From: CAYQOX01 sp964419335 | GTDB taxonomy: Bacteria > Hinthialibacterota > Hinthialibacteria > Hinthialibacterales > Hinthialibacteraceae | Length of the DNA stretch: 49,737 nt | Assembly: GCA_964419335.1 (NCBI GenBank) | Contig: CAYQOX010000035.1 | Span: forward strand, 1-49,737 | Direction of reading: 5' to 3' | Shown: in pieces, positions 32,351 to 42,794 of the stretch | How positions within the stretch are numbered: the first letter of the stretch is position 1 | Layout of the letters: each line of letters opens with the position of its first letter | The notes under the pieces: generated by a model | What the model was told of the DNA's origin: nothing | What the model saw: the letters and a program-made list of their open reading frames with translations, nothing else | The model's database searches: none | Program-made: the position numbers and the translations under genes

Positions 32351-35300
32351 ATGTATCCTTTCATATTAAACATCAGTCGATTCAGCTTACTTATGCTTTT
32401 CTTATTTGCATCCATCTTTGTGCAGACACCAATGGCCGAAGAACTCACCTACAAAACCCTTTTGCAGGAATTTCAAAATCCAGACCACGCAAAGTACGGT
32501 GAAGTCCCGCTATGGTGGTGGGAAGGCGCCCCAATGAGCAAGGAACGGGTTACGTGGCAGTTGGAAACCCTGGCGGAACAGGGAGTGAAAGCGGTATGCC
32601 CGATTCAACGTTCGCCGGGACGCTGCGATCCCCAATCGTTTGATCCGGAATGGTGGGATATGTTGAAGTATGCAAATGAAGAATGTAAGCGTTTGGGAAT
32701 GAAATTATGGGCTTATGATCAGATCGGGTATGGACATTATGGCTGGTTAGAAAAAGCCTCGGCGCAAACCCAAGATGAGAGCACTTACAAACTGGATTTC
32801 AAAGCAACTGATATTAAACCGGGAGAAACGTATGAACAAACGCTGCCGCAGGGAAAATTAATCCTTGCACGCGCCTATCCTATCGAAGATGGAATCGCGA
32901 TTGATGACAATAGCCAAGACCTGCGCGAAGCCATCGAAGAGAATCAACTTACATGGAATCCAGGCGATCGTGAATGGCGGGTAGTCACGATCGTTGCAAA
33001 GCCACAGTACACCTTTTATTTAAGCGATGCCGCTTCGGATACTTTCCTTTCTATGTTATACGGGAAGATTGAACGTACCTTGGGGGAGGATTCTATGGGT
33101 GAATCCTTTGAAGGTGTATTTCAGGATGAACACCCCCCCACACCTACCGACCATTATACGGAGGAACTTGCTGACCTCTTCCAACAGCGGTGCGGATATG
33201 ATATTGGCCGTGCGATCCCGGCGCTGCATTTTGATGTCGGGGCAAAAACTCCAAAGTATCGTACTGACTTCTATGATGTGTATCTTGAACTAGTCGAAAA
33301 AACCTATTGGAAAAAAGTGTATGACTGGACGGAAGAACGCAATCTATTAACCAGCCATGACAACTGGGGGCGGAATAATATTTATACACAAAGCCGCGGG
33401 TATCTTGATTATTTCCGCACCCAACGATGGTTTTCCGCGCCTGGTTATGATGATTCGGGGCAGCGTGCAGTCCGCGACCGGAACTACTATGATGCCAAAA
33501 TCGCATCTTCGATTGCGCGTTTATACAATCGTCCCCGAGTGTGGAACGAGGCTTTTCATTCCAGCGGCTGGGGACGTACAACCGATCAGACCCTAAGCTG
33601 GCTTTCTGCGGGGATGGCCTTTGGTGCGAATCTTTATGACGAGCATGGTCTGTATTATTCCACCAACGCCAGTACCTGGGAGCATGCAGCCCCAGATCCC
33701 CATTGGCGCCAACCGTACTGGCACTATTACGATACGCTCTCCGACTGGGTAACCCGCACAAGTTACTTGATGTCCCAAGGGCAGCAAGTGGTGGACGCCG
33801 CGGTGCATTATCCCGTGGTGAGTTTGCTGGCCGATGGTTCTCATGATCAATCGGAAATCGATTACAACTTATACATGCGCTTATCGAAAACCCTATTCGA
33901 TGCGGAAATCGATAATGACATTGCGGATGATGACTCGATCCTAGCCGCCGAGATTCGCGGGGAAAAACTCTGGATGGGGGGCAATGGCTACCGCGCTTTG
34001 GTCTTTGGTCCTGAAAGGACCATGCGGCGTTCGGTTTTGGAAAAGGCCTCTCAATTTGCAAAGCAAGGTGGCATCGTGGTTTTTTATGAGCGTTTGCCAG
34101 AAGCATCGGCAGAGGCAGGACGCGAGGATCAAGCGATTCAAGATTTATGGATGAACATGTTGGGACTCTCAAAAACCATCATCGAAGAAGCAGAGGAGCC
34201 CATCCTTCATCGCGTACAAAATGGGGGCTTGATTGCTTATGTGCCTTCTGGACAAAACCATTTGCCCACGTTGATCAGCCAAACTATTGATCGAGACTTT
34301 CAATCCCAAGAGGGAGGGGTTTATTATACCCATCGCCAGGTGGGCGATACGCATATCTATCTCGTGCAAAATATAAAAGAAGAGAGAAACGATTTCCAGG
34401 CGCGTTTTCGCGTGGATGGCGTACCGGAACTGTGGGACCCCTTTACGGGAGAGATTCAGCCGGTGGATCAATTCGAGCGTAAAGATGGGTATACGTATGT
34501 AACTCATCGGCTTGAAGGAAACGTGGCTGTGTTCTTTATCTTTAAACCTGGGGATGAAGAATCGGCTAAAAATCAGGTGGATCGCATTCAACCCGAAGGG
34601 AAAGAACTTGATAACCAGTGGGAATTCTCGGTGATCCCCACGCGCGATAATGTGTGGGGGGAATTTCGCTGGCCGCCTTCCGAAGAGAAAATGGGGCCTG
34701 AAGTGCGATCATTCAAATATCACGAAGAAACGCAGAAGGATGCCCCCTCGGATTGGAATAAACCCGAGTTCAATGACCAAGGTTGGTCACAAAAAACCTA
34801 CAGCATGGGGCCTTATTGGCTCCTGCTCGGGCCTCTTTCCACAGATCAAGAGTTAACGCACTCGCAAATCACCGGATTCCAGCCTCATGCCGGGGCGGTG
34901 GATCAATTTAAAGGTGAAGAGCATGGATGGGAAACGATTGAGTTTTCGAAGAACATTGGATTGGCGAAGGCTGTGCCTTGGGGTGGACATTCTGGCTATC
35001 CCGATGGGCATATTGATCGTACTTTCGTTGAACTTCCAGAAGGACGAAAACTCTTATTCACTCGTATCCATTCACCCGAAGAGCAACGGGTTGGGCTTTG
35101 CGTTGAGCTGCGCAATTCGAACGCACGATTATGGGTCAATGGCAAAGAACAGCCCTTCGAGGGAGCGGTGGGGAATTTGCCTTTACAAAAAGGTGAGAAT
35201 GAAATACTGCTTGACCTGCCGGATGGAAGCGGAGGAAAACTCTATGTGCAAGAGGAGCCTCCCACGATACAAACCATGAGTGAAGCGGCGCAACATGGGA

Positions 35301-37645
35301 TTACGCCCGATTTGCGTGAAGCCAATTGGATTTGGGTGGATGAAGCCCAAGCGTGTTATTTACGTAAGACATTCGAACTTGAAGAAATCCCCCAAACAGC
35401 CCAAGTGATTGTAACTGCTTTTTCGGGATACCGCTTGTTTGTGAATGGAGTCAAATTAGAAGAAGAAATTGGCCCTTGGGCGCGTTGGACCCATCCGGAA
35501 ACTTTCAACATTACTCCCTTTTTACGGGAAGGGGAAAATGTTATCGCCTTGTGGGGACAATTATATTTCGGGCAACATGTGAATCGAGATGCGATCAATC
35601 ATCGCGGAGCCCTCTTCGCGATGAAGGCCCGCGAGCCAAACGGCGAAGAATGGTCTATCGTTACCGACAGCACATGGAAAGGGATGGATCAGGAAGAAGA
35701 CGGTTGGGAATCACCCGGTTTTGATGATTCGGATTGGCCGCGTGTGGTTGTCCGCGCCAAGATGGGGGATCAGCCATGGGGCGACCGTCCCTTGGAAAAT
35801 ATTAGTACGGTTAGCGAACCCAAACGTCCGCTCTCGGTTAATCTCTCTTCACCTTATTTAGAATGTTTCGATGAAGTCCCGGAAATTATCTATGATATCA
35901 AGCCTAAGGAGGATAAGCGGATTGGCTGGTATCGTTTTGAGGCACCGCCCGGTCTCCATCAAATGCAACTCCATACAGACGCAGATGTGCAAGTGTGGGT
36001 AGATGGTGAACCGGTTGAAGTCGAGGAGGGCGTTGTTACCGTACCCCATCCTCCTGCTTCGGTGTCGCAAGTGGCCATTCGATTAGAGATGAAACAAGGG
36101 GAGTATGGAGGAGCCGCTTTTCCTCAGCCCATTGGCCTGAAATTGCAAGGCGGGAAGATCGGGCTTGGAGATTGGCAAGATTATGCGATGCCGACTTATT
36201 CAGGGATAGGCGTTTATAAGCAAACGGTTCGCTTCACAGAAGAGGAATTGCAAAACAAAACCTTACTCGAGCTTGGTGAAGTAAAAGTCGCGGCGGAAGT
36301 ATTGGTCAATGGCCAATCGGCGGGTGTCCGTTTGGCCAGGCCGTTTCGATTTGATCTCTCTCCTCACTTAGTCCAAGGAGAGAATACGATTGAAGTGCGG
36401 GTGGCGAATACCATCGCGCCTCATTATACCACCATACCCGCGTTGCATATTGGGCCTACCGAGTCTGGGCTTTTTGGACCTGTGAAACTCCAGCAAGTAC
36501 TCCCGGAATCAAAATGGATCAATTGGGCACGGGAGGAGATCGAGCAACTGGAAGAACGTTTAAATACCACCACGCCGGAGTTACGTCGACAACAACGACA
36601 ATGGGAAAAAAGCGCGCCCTGGTTGACGCTTGAGTCTACGACGAAGAGCCAAGATAACGCCGCGAAGCAGAGACGTTCTACTTATGACGTCGGTGAATAT
36701 GCCCATCCGATCACCGGTCTTTGCTTTCATTTATCAACGGATAAAAATCAGCCATCCGCTGAAATCAACGATCTAAAAGTCACGTATAAACCCAAGGAGA
36801 AAACCCCTGTCCGGGGACGCTATGTTCGTGTTGAAATACCGGAGCGTTCAGAGTATTTATCCTTGGCAGAAGTCCAAGTCTTCCAAAACGAAAAGAATAT
36901 CGCTTTGGAAGGAGAAGCGAGACAGTCCAAGACGTCTGCAGGGGGCGTGGCTCAACGTGCGATTGATGGGAATACCGATGGGCGTTATTTCGAAAGCGAA
37001 TCTGTGACCCATACGCCTCAACATCATCATCCCTGGTGGGAACTTGATCTTGGAGAAGAAAACGAGATCGATGAGATTGTGCTATGGAACCGCACCGACC
37101 GCGAGCAGGATGAAATATTGCGTCTGCACGATTTCACGGTGATAGTGTTGGATGGGGAACGGAATCAAGTTTGGGGGACAAGGGTAGAAGAAGCCCCGGA
37201 ACCTAATGTGCGGTTTTCTTTTTCCGGACCACGTAGTTTGAGTCTAAATCATTTACAAGTATGGCAAGAGCACGAGAAAGTGGAAACAAAAACTCACCGT
37301 AAGAATCAACACGATGACATCCGTTTTTCCCCTACTTCTGGGAAGTCCGTTCAACTGATGGCTCAGGTCGAGGGTGGATTACAAGTAAAGCCGGGACAAA
37401 TTACGATAGCCATACAATCCGAAGATTGTACATTGGACAATTTATCTCTTACTCAAAGTTCAACCCCGTGGGCTGCCATTCCAAAGCCGATCAATGATCT
37501 CTTAAAACAGAAACCGGAAGAACGTTCGCCGGAACAAAAACATAAGATTGCGAAGTTCTATCGCTCGATCACCCCTCTATTCGACGAGGAACGAACACGA
37601 CTCAATACACTGAAAGAGCAGCTCAATTACACATTGAATGAATAA
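32351..37645 (+). CDS. Very large secreted GH106-like enzyme with C-terminal discoidin-like domain
   Basis: A 1764-aa exported protein: Sec signal 1-29, then a GH106-type catalytic barrel with PLWWWEGAPM (53-62), GMKLWAYDQ, FQDE at 257-260 (candidate catalytic Glu), SHDNWGRN at 335-342 and RVWNEAFHSSGWG at 396-408. GH2-like beta domains follow, with RKTFELEE, RLFVNGV and YKQTVRFTEEEL...VNGQSAGVRLARPFRFDL. Near the C-terminus, about 1490-1620, an F5/8-type-C-like sequence (LAEVQVFQNEKNIALEG, ID GNTDGRYFES, WWELDLGEENEID) suggests glycan binding. The real start is the ATG at 32351, 9 nt after GGAGG; an upstream in-frame start is unlikely. It sits in the rhaT operon. Likely role: removing alpha-L-rhamnose from a branched polysaccharide. 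Confidence 0.83.
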   Translation: MYPFILNISRFSLLMLFLFASIFVQTPMAEELTYKTLLQEFQNPDHAKYGEVPLWWWEGAPMSKERVTWQLETLAEQGVKAVCPIQRSPGRCDPQSFDPEWWDMLKYANEECKRLGMKLWAYDQIGYGHYGWLEKASAQTQDESTYKLDFKATDIKPGETYEQTLPQGKLILARAYPIEDGIAIDDNSQDLREAIEENQLTWNPGDREWRVVTIVAKPQYTFYLSDAASDTFLSMLYGKIERTLGEDSMGESFEGVFQDEHPPTPTDHYTEELADLFQQRCGYDIGRAIPALHFDVGAKTPKYRTDFYDVYLELVEKTYWKKVYDWTEERNLLTSHDNWGRNNIYTQSRGYLDYFRTQRWFSAPGYDDSGQRAVRDRNYYDAKIASSIARLYNRPRVWNEAFHSSGWGRTTDQTLSWLSAGMAFGANLYDEHGLYYSTNASTWEHAAPDPHWRQPYWHYYDTLSDWVTRTSYLMSQGQQVVDAAVHYPVVSLLADGSHDQSEIDYNLYMRLSKTLFDAEIDNDIADDDSILAAEIRGEKLWMGGNGYRALVFGPERTMRRSVLEKASQFAKQGGIVVFYERLPEASAEAGREDQAIQDLWMNMLGLSKTIIEEAEEPILHRVQNGGLIAYVPSGQNHLPTLISQTIDRDFQSQEGGVYYTHRQVGDTHIYLVQNIKEERNDFQARFRVDGVPELWDPFTGEIQPVDQFERKDGYTYVTHRLEGNVAVFFIFKPGDEESAKNQVDRIQPEGKELDNQWEFSVIPTRDNVWGEFRWPPSEEKMGPEVRSFKYHEETQKDAPSDWNKPEFNDQGWSQKTYSMGPYWLLLGPLSTDQELTHSQITGFQPHAGAVDQFKGEEHGWETIEFSKNIGLAKAVPWGGHSGYPDGHIDRTFVELPEGRKLLFTRIHSPEEQRVGLCVELRNSNARLWVNGKEQPFEGAVGNLPLQKGENEILLDLPDGSGGKLYVQEEPPTIQTMSEAAQHGITPDLREANWIWVDEAQACYLRKTFELEEIPQTAQVIVTAFSGYRLFVNGVKLEEEIGPWARWTHPETFNITPFLREGENVIALWGQLYFGQHVNRDAINHRGALFAMKAREPNGEEWSIVTDSTWKGMDQEEDGWESPGFDDSDWPRVVVRAKMGDQPWGDRPLENISTVSEPKRPLSVNLSSPYLECFDEVPEIIYDIKPKEDKRIGWYRFEAPPGLHQMQLHTDADVQVWVDGEPVEVEEGVVTVPHPPASVSQVAIRLEMKQGEYGGAAFPQPIGLKLQGGKIGLGDWQDYAMPTYSGIGVYKQTVRFTEEELQNKTLLELGEVKVAAEVLVNGQSAGVRLARPFRFDLSPHLVQGENTIEVRVANTIAPHYTTIPALHIGPTESGLFGPVKLQQVLPESKWINWAREEIEQLEERLNTTTPELRRQQRQWEKSAPWLTLESTTKSQDNAAKQRRSTYDVGEYAHPITGLCFHLSTDKNQPSAEINDLKVTYKPKEKTPVRGRYVRVEIPERSEYLSLAEVQVFQNEKNIALEGEARQSKTSAGGVAQRAIDGNTDGRYFESESVTHTPQHHHPWWELDLGEENEIDEIVLWNRTDREQDEILRLHDFTVIVLDGERNQVWGTRVEEAPEPNVRFSFSGPRSLSLNHLQVWQEHEKVETKTHRKNQHDDIRFSPTSGKSVQLMAQVEGGLQVKPGQITIAIQSEDCTLDNLSLTQSSTPWAAIPKPINDLLKQKPEERSPEQKHKIAKFYRSITPLFDEERTRLNTLKEQLNYTLNE

Positions 37646-37675
37646 CAAGAATCCATGACCAAGGGGAACTGTATC

Positions 37676-40600
37676 ATGAAAAAAGCATTCATGACATTAT
37701 GGGGAACGCTCTTTTTCTTGTTGATTAATATGCCCCCTCTTGTAGCCCACGATGCGGATGAACTCTACTCTTCTTTTCAAAATCCACCTCAAGAATATAG
37801 TGCGGTTCCCCTTTGGTGGTGGGATGGGGATACCTTGGATAAAGAGCGAATCACATGGCAATTGGAGAATTTGCTAGAGGGTGGAATTTCATCTCTATGC
37901 TTTATCCAAAAATACCCGTATGGACCTCCTATGGGACCGCAAGTCTCCTATTTTAGTGAAGAATGGTGGGAGTACATGACCTATACCGCGCGCGAATGTG
38001 AACGGCTTGGGATGAAACTGTGGGTCCATGATGAATCCTATTGCCGCCCGCAAAAAAGTTTCTGGCAAGGTCATATCGAAAGCATGGTGGATGAACATCC
38101 CGAGTTGCGCGGAAATGTTGTGGGCTATGTCAAGCAAGAGGTTGAAACTTCATCTCAGATCACTCTGGGTTGGCCTGCTGATATGACAGTACTGCTTGCA
38201 GCGGCCTATCCTCGCAACGAAGAAGGTTCGATTGATCTTAAGAAGAAAATTGATCTCTTCGATAAAATTCAAGATCATTCATTGCAATGGGAAACGCCGC
38301 AAGGTCATTGGTTCGTAACCGCGATTGGCTACCGACCACGTGGGTTAAACCGAACCTCGGGTGATGTTATTGATACTTTCTTAAAACTACATTATCAGGA
38401 ATATAAAGAACGCTTTGGAGATTTGTTTGAAAAAGTGTATGCCGGTACGTTTCAGGATGAACTTTATATCTTGCGCGGGACCCCGCCGTGCGGGCCCAAG
38501 GTAATCGAAGTATTTAAAGACCAAAAGGGCTATGATCCGGTGCCATGGCTTCCTGCCCTTTATCAGGATATCGGAGATGAGACCGACCGTATACGTTGTG
38601 ACTATTATGATGTTGTCACTCAATTGCTGGAGGAGCACTGGTTTAAACCGCTCTACGAATGGCATGAGAACCACGGGATCCAGTTCAGCCATGATAACTG
38701 GGGACGGAATAGCCTTGCAGGGCAAACGACGCAATACGGAGACTACTACCGTACCATGCGCTGGTATCAAGTGCCCGGGTATGATGACGGCGGTGCTTAT
38801 GAAGGCTTGGGGACACGCAATTTCTTTGATGCCAAACTCGCGGCTTCGATCGCTGCGTGTTATCAACGTCCACGGGTTTGGTGTGAAGCCTTCCATACCA
38901 CCGGATGGGGACTAACGCCGGAGTTACAATTGGCCATGGCGATGGAGAATTATTGCTATGGGGCGAATTTATATGATAAGCATGGGTTGTACTACAGCAC
39001 GTTGGGCGGCTGGTATGAGCATGCGCCTCCGGATGTCCATTTCCGCCAGCCCTACTGGAAACATGCCCAAGCTCTCTACGAGCCGATAACGCGCTTGAGT
39101 TACCTTATGAGTCAAGGAAAGCCCGTCGCGGATGTCGCGATTCTCTACCCTGTGACTTCTATGCATGCGCAATGGCGGGCGGTAGGCGGAATCACCAAGG
39201 TAGGGAAGGAGATCGATCAACGTACACGCGCGCTCTCCCGGGCATTATACCACGCGGGGTTGGATGTCATTTTCGTAGACGATGAGACCTTGAGCCAAGC
39301 TCACATTGAGAATGGCGATTTGATCTTAGCGGGTATGCCATTTAAGGCGTTGGTCATGGGCCCAAATACTACGATTAAGCGAGATACGATAAGGACAGCG
39401 CAGCGTTTTGTTGAACATGGCGGAGTGGTTGCGGGGCTTGGGCGGCTGCCTTCTTCGTCCGCAGAGGAAGGGAGAAATGATCCCGTCATTCTTCAAGCGA
39501 TTCATGATATCTTTCAATGTGAAGCAAATACTAAGCAAGACAGTGTGCATAGAAACACAAACGGTGGAGTGGGTATCTTTGTTTCCAAGGAGCAGGATCA
39601 ACTCATTCGGAAGATCAAGGAGACGATTGAGCAAGATGTAATTCCCTCATCCCAACAAATCCTCTTCCATACCCACCGCCGTACCGAGAATGAAGACATC
39701 TACCTTTTACTTAATACAACGGATACATTTCAATCTTTTTCCATCCAGTTTCGTGTAGAGGGAGAGCCTTATTTATGGGATGCAAGGACAGGAAAAGCCG
39801 AAAAAATTCATGTTTACAAATATGAAAAACCTTATACAAAGATAAGCCTTGATTTTGCAGCGCGGCAACATCACCTCATTGTTTTTAAACCGAAGAATCG
39901 GGAACTCCATTTACGTAAAACATCGTTATCCAAGATTGATTCTATTACATATCAGGAAGATAGCCTACAACTTACAGGCTGGGTTGATCAATCCGGAAAA
40001 AATAATGCGAGTGCATTGATGCATGGAAAGAACTACACAGGAGAAGTGTTGGTTGATGAATTCAAGCAAAGCCTGGATTTGGATAACGATTGGACTTTTA
40101 CCTTGCAGCCAACGATGGATAATCAATGGGGAGATTTTCGCTATCCACCTGAAGATGAATTTCTGCCTCTCGATATACGCCGTTTTTTCTATCGACAAGA
40201 AGAAAAGGATCAAAATGGTCTTTTAGAAGAATGGTATCATCAAAATCCGAAGACCTCCGCATGGGATGAATGTGATATTCACTACGGTGCCGCCATGTGG
40301 GTGAGTGACAATCCATCTTCGATGGAGAATCCCCCGACGCCTCCAAACGCTCAGGATCAGACCGGCTGGTCGCCTTATCGTTTTTCCTACCGCTACGGGA
40401 AGCCCGCGACCCATCCTGATGATCACGGTTTTAACGCCCTTGTATCAGATCATTATTTAACAACCCCTGAGGGAGAAGGGGTTTACCACTTCTGGACAAC
40501 GCTCATGAGTGAAGAAACCGGCGAAGTCTCGTGCTCGTATGGAAAAGACATTCAACAAATCTGGATTGATCAAGAAGCCCTTTTAGATGAAACTCCCTCA

Positions 40601-41422
40601 AGCGCCGGGATTATCTCCTGTCATGTCAATCAAGGGGAAACCCCTGTACTGATAGCCCAAACTGCGGGTACGAACAGTTATGTAGGTTTTGAACCGGGGG
40701 AAGCCCAAGCTGGGAAGGAAAACATGGATCATATTCCCCGGCTGCGTTGGTTTCACAATGAGCATGCCCTTCGCTATAACCCCAAGCCTTGGGAGGAAAA
40801 GCCGGTAGGATGGTATCAATGTCAACTCCCGGTGGGAACCAGTGCCATTAGGATTCCTTTTGGCACGAACGCTCGGATATGGATCGCGGGTGAAGAGCAC
40901 GAGATTCAAGAGGAAGGGGTTACATTCGAGGAGCCGTTGCCGCAACCGCAATGGGCTTGCATACGGTTGCTGCAGAAGGCGGGAGAGTCCGGCGGTCTGG
41001 CGTGGAAAGAGCCATGCATCCTTGAGACCAAGCCGGTGACCGTGGATACAGGAGATTGGCGTGCGTTCGGTTTGAGAGGCTATTCCGGCTTGGGGATTTA
41101 TCAAAAAGAAGTCGAGTTAGACTCGCTGCCAGCAAATGCGCGTATCATTTTAGACTTGGGAGAAGTATACTCTACGGCTTCGGTTCACGTGAATGAAAAG
41201 CCAATCGCCACACGTGTAAGCCGTCCTTTCCACTACGACATTTCATCGGCTATCAAGCCGGGGAAAAATCAAATCACAATCGAAGTAGCCAACACCATGG
41301 CGAATTATTGGTCACACGAAACCCCCACACGTTATGTCTTTGAGGGACAGAAGAAATCAGGGCTTTACGGGCCGGTTCGCCTGCGTATTGAACCGTATGT
41401 TGAACTTTCTTTGAATGAATAA
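37676..41422 (+). CDS. Secreted GH106-like putative alpha-L-rhamnosidase
   Basis: A 1248-aa paralogue of the preceding enzyme, 30 nt downstream. The Sec signal (1-24, cut near VAH) is followed by the same barrel signatures: PLWWWDGDTLDKERITWQLE, GMKLWVHDES, GTFQDELY, FSHDNWGRNSLAG, RVWCEAFHTTGWG and YGANLYDKHGLYYST. Beta-sandwich domains with RLLQKAGESGGLAW, GIYQKEVELD, VHVNEKPIATRVSRPFHYDI and KSGLYGPVRL end the chain. It lacks the discoidin-like tail of its neighbour. The ATG at 37676 is preferred over 37655 because AAGGGGA is 8 nt before it and the signal peptide then begins MKKAF. It probably attacks a different rhamnosyl linkage from the neighbour. Confidence 0.85.
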   Translation: MKKAFMTLWGTLFFLLINMPPLVAHDADELYSSFQNPPQEYSAVPLWWWDGDTLDKERITWQLENLLEGGISSLCFIQKYPYGPPMGPQVSYFSEEWWEYMTYTARECERLGMKLWVHDESYCRPQKSFWQGHIESMVDEHPELRGNVVGYVKQEVETSSQITLGWPADMTVLLAAAYPRNEEGSIDLKKKIDLFDKIQDHSLQWETPQGHWFVTAIGYRPRGLNRTSGDVIDTFLKLHYQEYKERFGDLFEKVYAGTFQDELYILRGTPPCGPKVIEVFKDQKGYDPVPWLPALYQDIGDETDRIRCDYYDVVTQLLEEHWFKPLYEWHENHGIQFSHDNWGRNSLAGQTTQYGDYYRTMRWYQVPGYDDGGAYEGLGTRNFFDAKLAASIAACYQRPRVWCEAFHTTGWGLTPELQLAMAMENYCYGANLYDKHGLYYSTLGGWYEHAPPDVHFRQPYWKHAQALYEPITRLSYLMSQGKPVADVAILYPVTSMHAQWRAVGGITKVGKEIDQRTRALSRALYHAGLDVIFVDDETLSQAHIENGDLILAGMPFKALVMGPNTTIKRDTIRTAQRFVEHGGVVAGLGRLPSSSAEEGRNDPVILQAIHDIFQCEANTKQDSVHRNTNGGVGIFVSKEQDQLIRKIKETIEQDVIPSSQQILFHTHRRTENEDIYLLLNTTDTFQSFSIQFRVEGEPYLWDARTGKAEKIHVYKYEKPYTKISLDFAARQHHLIVFKPKNRELHLRKTSLSKIDSITYQEDSLQLTGWVDQSGKNNASALMHGKNYTGEVLVDEFKQSLDLDNDWTFTLQPTMDNQWGDFRYPPEDEFLPLDIRRFFYRQEEKDQNGLLEEWYHQNPKTSAWDECDIHYGAAMWVSDNPSSMENPPTPPNAQDQTGWSPYRFSYRYGKPATHPDDHGFNALVSDHYLTTPEGEGVYHFWTTLMSEETGEVSCSYGKDIQQIWIDQEALLDETPSSAGIISCHVNQGETPVLIAQTAGTNSYVGFEPGEAQAGKENMDHIPRLRWFHNEHALRYNPKPWEEKPVGWYQCQLPVGTSAIRIPFGTNARIWIAGEEHEIQEEGVTFEEPLPQPQWACIRLLQKAGESGGLAWKEPCILETKPVTVDTGDWRAFGLRGYSGLGIYQKEVELDSLPANARIILDLGEVYSTASVHVNEKPIATRVSRPFHYDISSAIKPGKNQITIEVANTMANYWSHETPTRYVFEGQKKSGLYGPVRLRIEPYVELSLNE

Positions 41423-41643
41423 TATCCAGCGCACGGGATTACGCGCGCGTAGGATAGGAGCAACCCCGGTCAATGACATCTGGATGAAACCAAGAAAAGA
41501 TTGTATATTGGCCGCTTCCAGGTGAAGAAAGGAAAAAGGCTGAAGTATTCGCGCCGACGAGGGAGAAAGTAAAGTCTAAAATATTACTCTACGAGAATAA
41601 AAAAGAGACCGGATAACCACCAGGATGGATTTACTGATCTTTT

Positions 41644-42678
41644 TCAATATTGTTTGGAATTGTCCATACCGGTTGATTTGTTCTCGGAAGAGATCGGTCC
41701 AATATAACTTTTCGCCACGACAATATCATCGAACCAAATTTTACTTACATGGTCTTGGGGGGCTTTGGTGATATAAACATAGGTCCAAAGATAATTGATC
41801 GCCAATTCTTGCACCGTACGCCATTGGAACCCCTCGAAAGTGGTCTCACTCTCCTGATTGGGCTGCCACCAGCCTCCCGACCATTGCCCTTGGGGAAATC
41901 CGGGGCCGATATGACTTACTACTTGGTCGTTAACCCGCCATAATTCGCCATCCACCCAGAAGGCTTGTTCACCATTCGAAGCTGTGACAGGGTCATTCAT
42001 CTTCACCATCATCTCAATACAAATCCATTCGTTTTTCTTTACAGCGGGTCTCTCTACGCCCGAGAGAAAGGGGGTGCCCCAATAGTTTCCATCGCCATGC
42101 CGATGCATGCCTTGCCAATAAGTATAAAAATCCCATTTCCAGGAAGAGCCATAAGGCTCGACACTGGTGGTGAATCGCTTATCCCCTTCGGGTTTTTCAC
42201 CGGCACCGCCTTGGGGCCATGGGGTGGAAGGATTAAAACCACCGAGATGAGTGCCAAAATGATGAATGGAGGCACAATCGTGGTCAAACTTGACGTAAAA
42301 CCGGGCAAATACATGATCATAGCCGGGCTGTAAGCGGCGATACAAATGGGCGCCGGTACCATCCCCGCCTGTATGAGTGATTCGCAGCGATTGCTTTCCA
42401 GCACTGGTAGATGGGGTATCGGAGGAAAAAGACATGATGTCTTGGCGCTTGATGCTTTCCCAGCGTTCTGTCATAGCCTCGATGGATACTTCTTCAAAAT
42501 CTTCGGCAAAGATCACCTCATCGTGCTGTTCAATTCCATTGTCTCCGGGATATAGGGCTGCGAGGCCATTCTCGCCTTCCGGCAATTGGGTCCGCTCTCC
42601 TTCGGAGTAGGAAAAATGTATTACGAATAAAGCAAAAGAGAAAAACAGCAGGGGAATATACAAGGTTTTTTTCTTCAT
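41644..42678 (-). CDS. Secreted jelly-roll protein, polysaccharide-lyase-like
   Basis: A 344-aa exported protein (signal about 1-25). The region from about 55 to 325 reads as a beta jelly roll: VIFAEDFEEVS, SLRITHTGGDGTGAHLYRRL, HVFARFYVKFDHDC, WKWDFYTYWQGMH, NEWICIEMMVKMND, GEQAFWVDGELWRVND, TYVYITKAPQDHVSKIWFDDIVVAKSYIGP. This resembles concanavalin-like lyases or glycan-binding modules found in marine Verrucomicrobia and Planctomycetes. Catalytic residues cannot be placed, so it may be a lyase or only a binding protein. The ATG at 42678 is chosen because the signal starts MKKKTL there; 18 extra upstream residues are possible. It is divergent from the GH43 gene and convergent with the rhamnosidase run. 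Confidence 0.72.
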   Translation of the reverse strand: MKKKTLYIPLLFFSFALFVIHFSYSEGERTQLPEGENGLAALYPGDNGIEQHDEVIFAEDFEEVSIEAMTERWESIKRQDIMSFSSDTPSTSAGKQSLRITHTGGDGTGAHLYRRLQPGYDHVFARFYVKFDHDCASIHHFGTHLGGFNPSTPWPQGGAGEKPEGDKRFTTSVEPYGSSWKWDFYTYWQGMHRHGDGNYWGTPFLSGVERPAVKKNEWICIEMMVKMNDPVTASNGEQAFWVDGELWRVNDQVVSHIGPGFPQGQWSGGWWQPNQESETTFEGFQWRTVQELAINYLWTYVYITKAPQDHVSKIWFDDIVVAKSYIGPISSENKSTGMDNSKQY

Positions 42679-42794
42679 GGGTATCCATCCATAGAAACAA
42701 ATAAGGTTAAAATGCATCCTATAGACACCCATACTAAGAATAAAAGTTCAAGAGTACAATGGCCTGTCAAACTAATAATGGAGAGGTACACAGC

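Noticed and set aside
33144..34172. 342-codon open frame antisense to the 1764-aa enzyme
   Set aside because: Arises from codon bias of the strongly supported GH106-like gene on the other strand; low-complexity, Arg/His/Pro-rich and without signals.
40598..41104. 168-codon antisense frame in the third GH106-like gene
   Set aside because: Shadow frame without start signals or recognisable domain.
41423..41643. Possible gene or RNA in the gap after the third GH106-like gene
   Set aside because: No coding frame with signals, no convincing stem-loop with a T-tract; it appears to be plain spacer between convergent genes.
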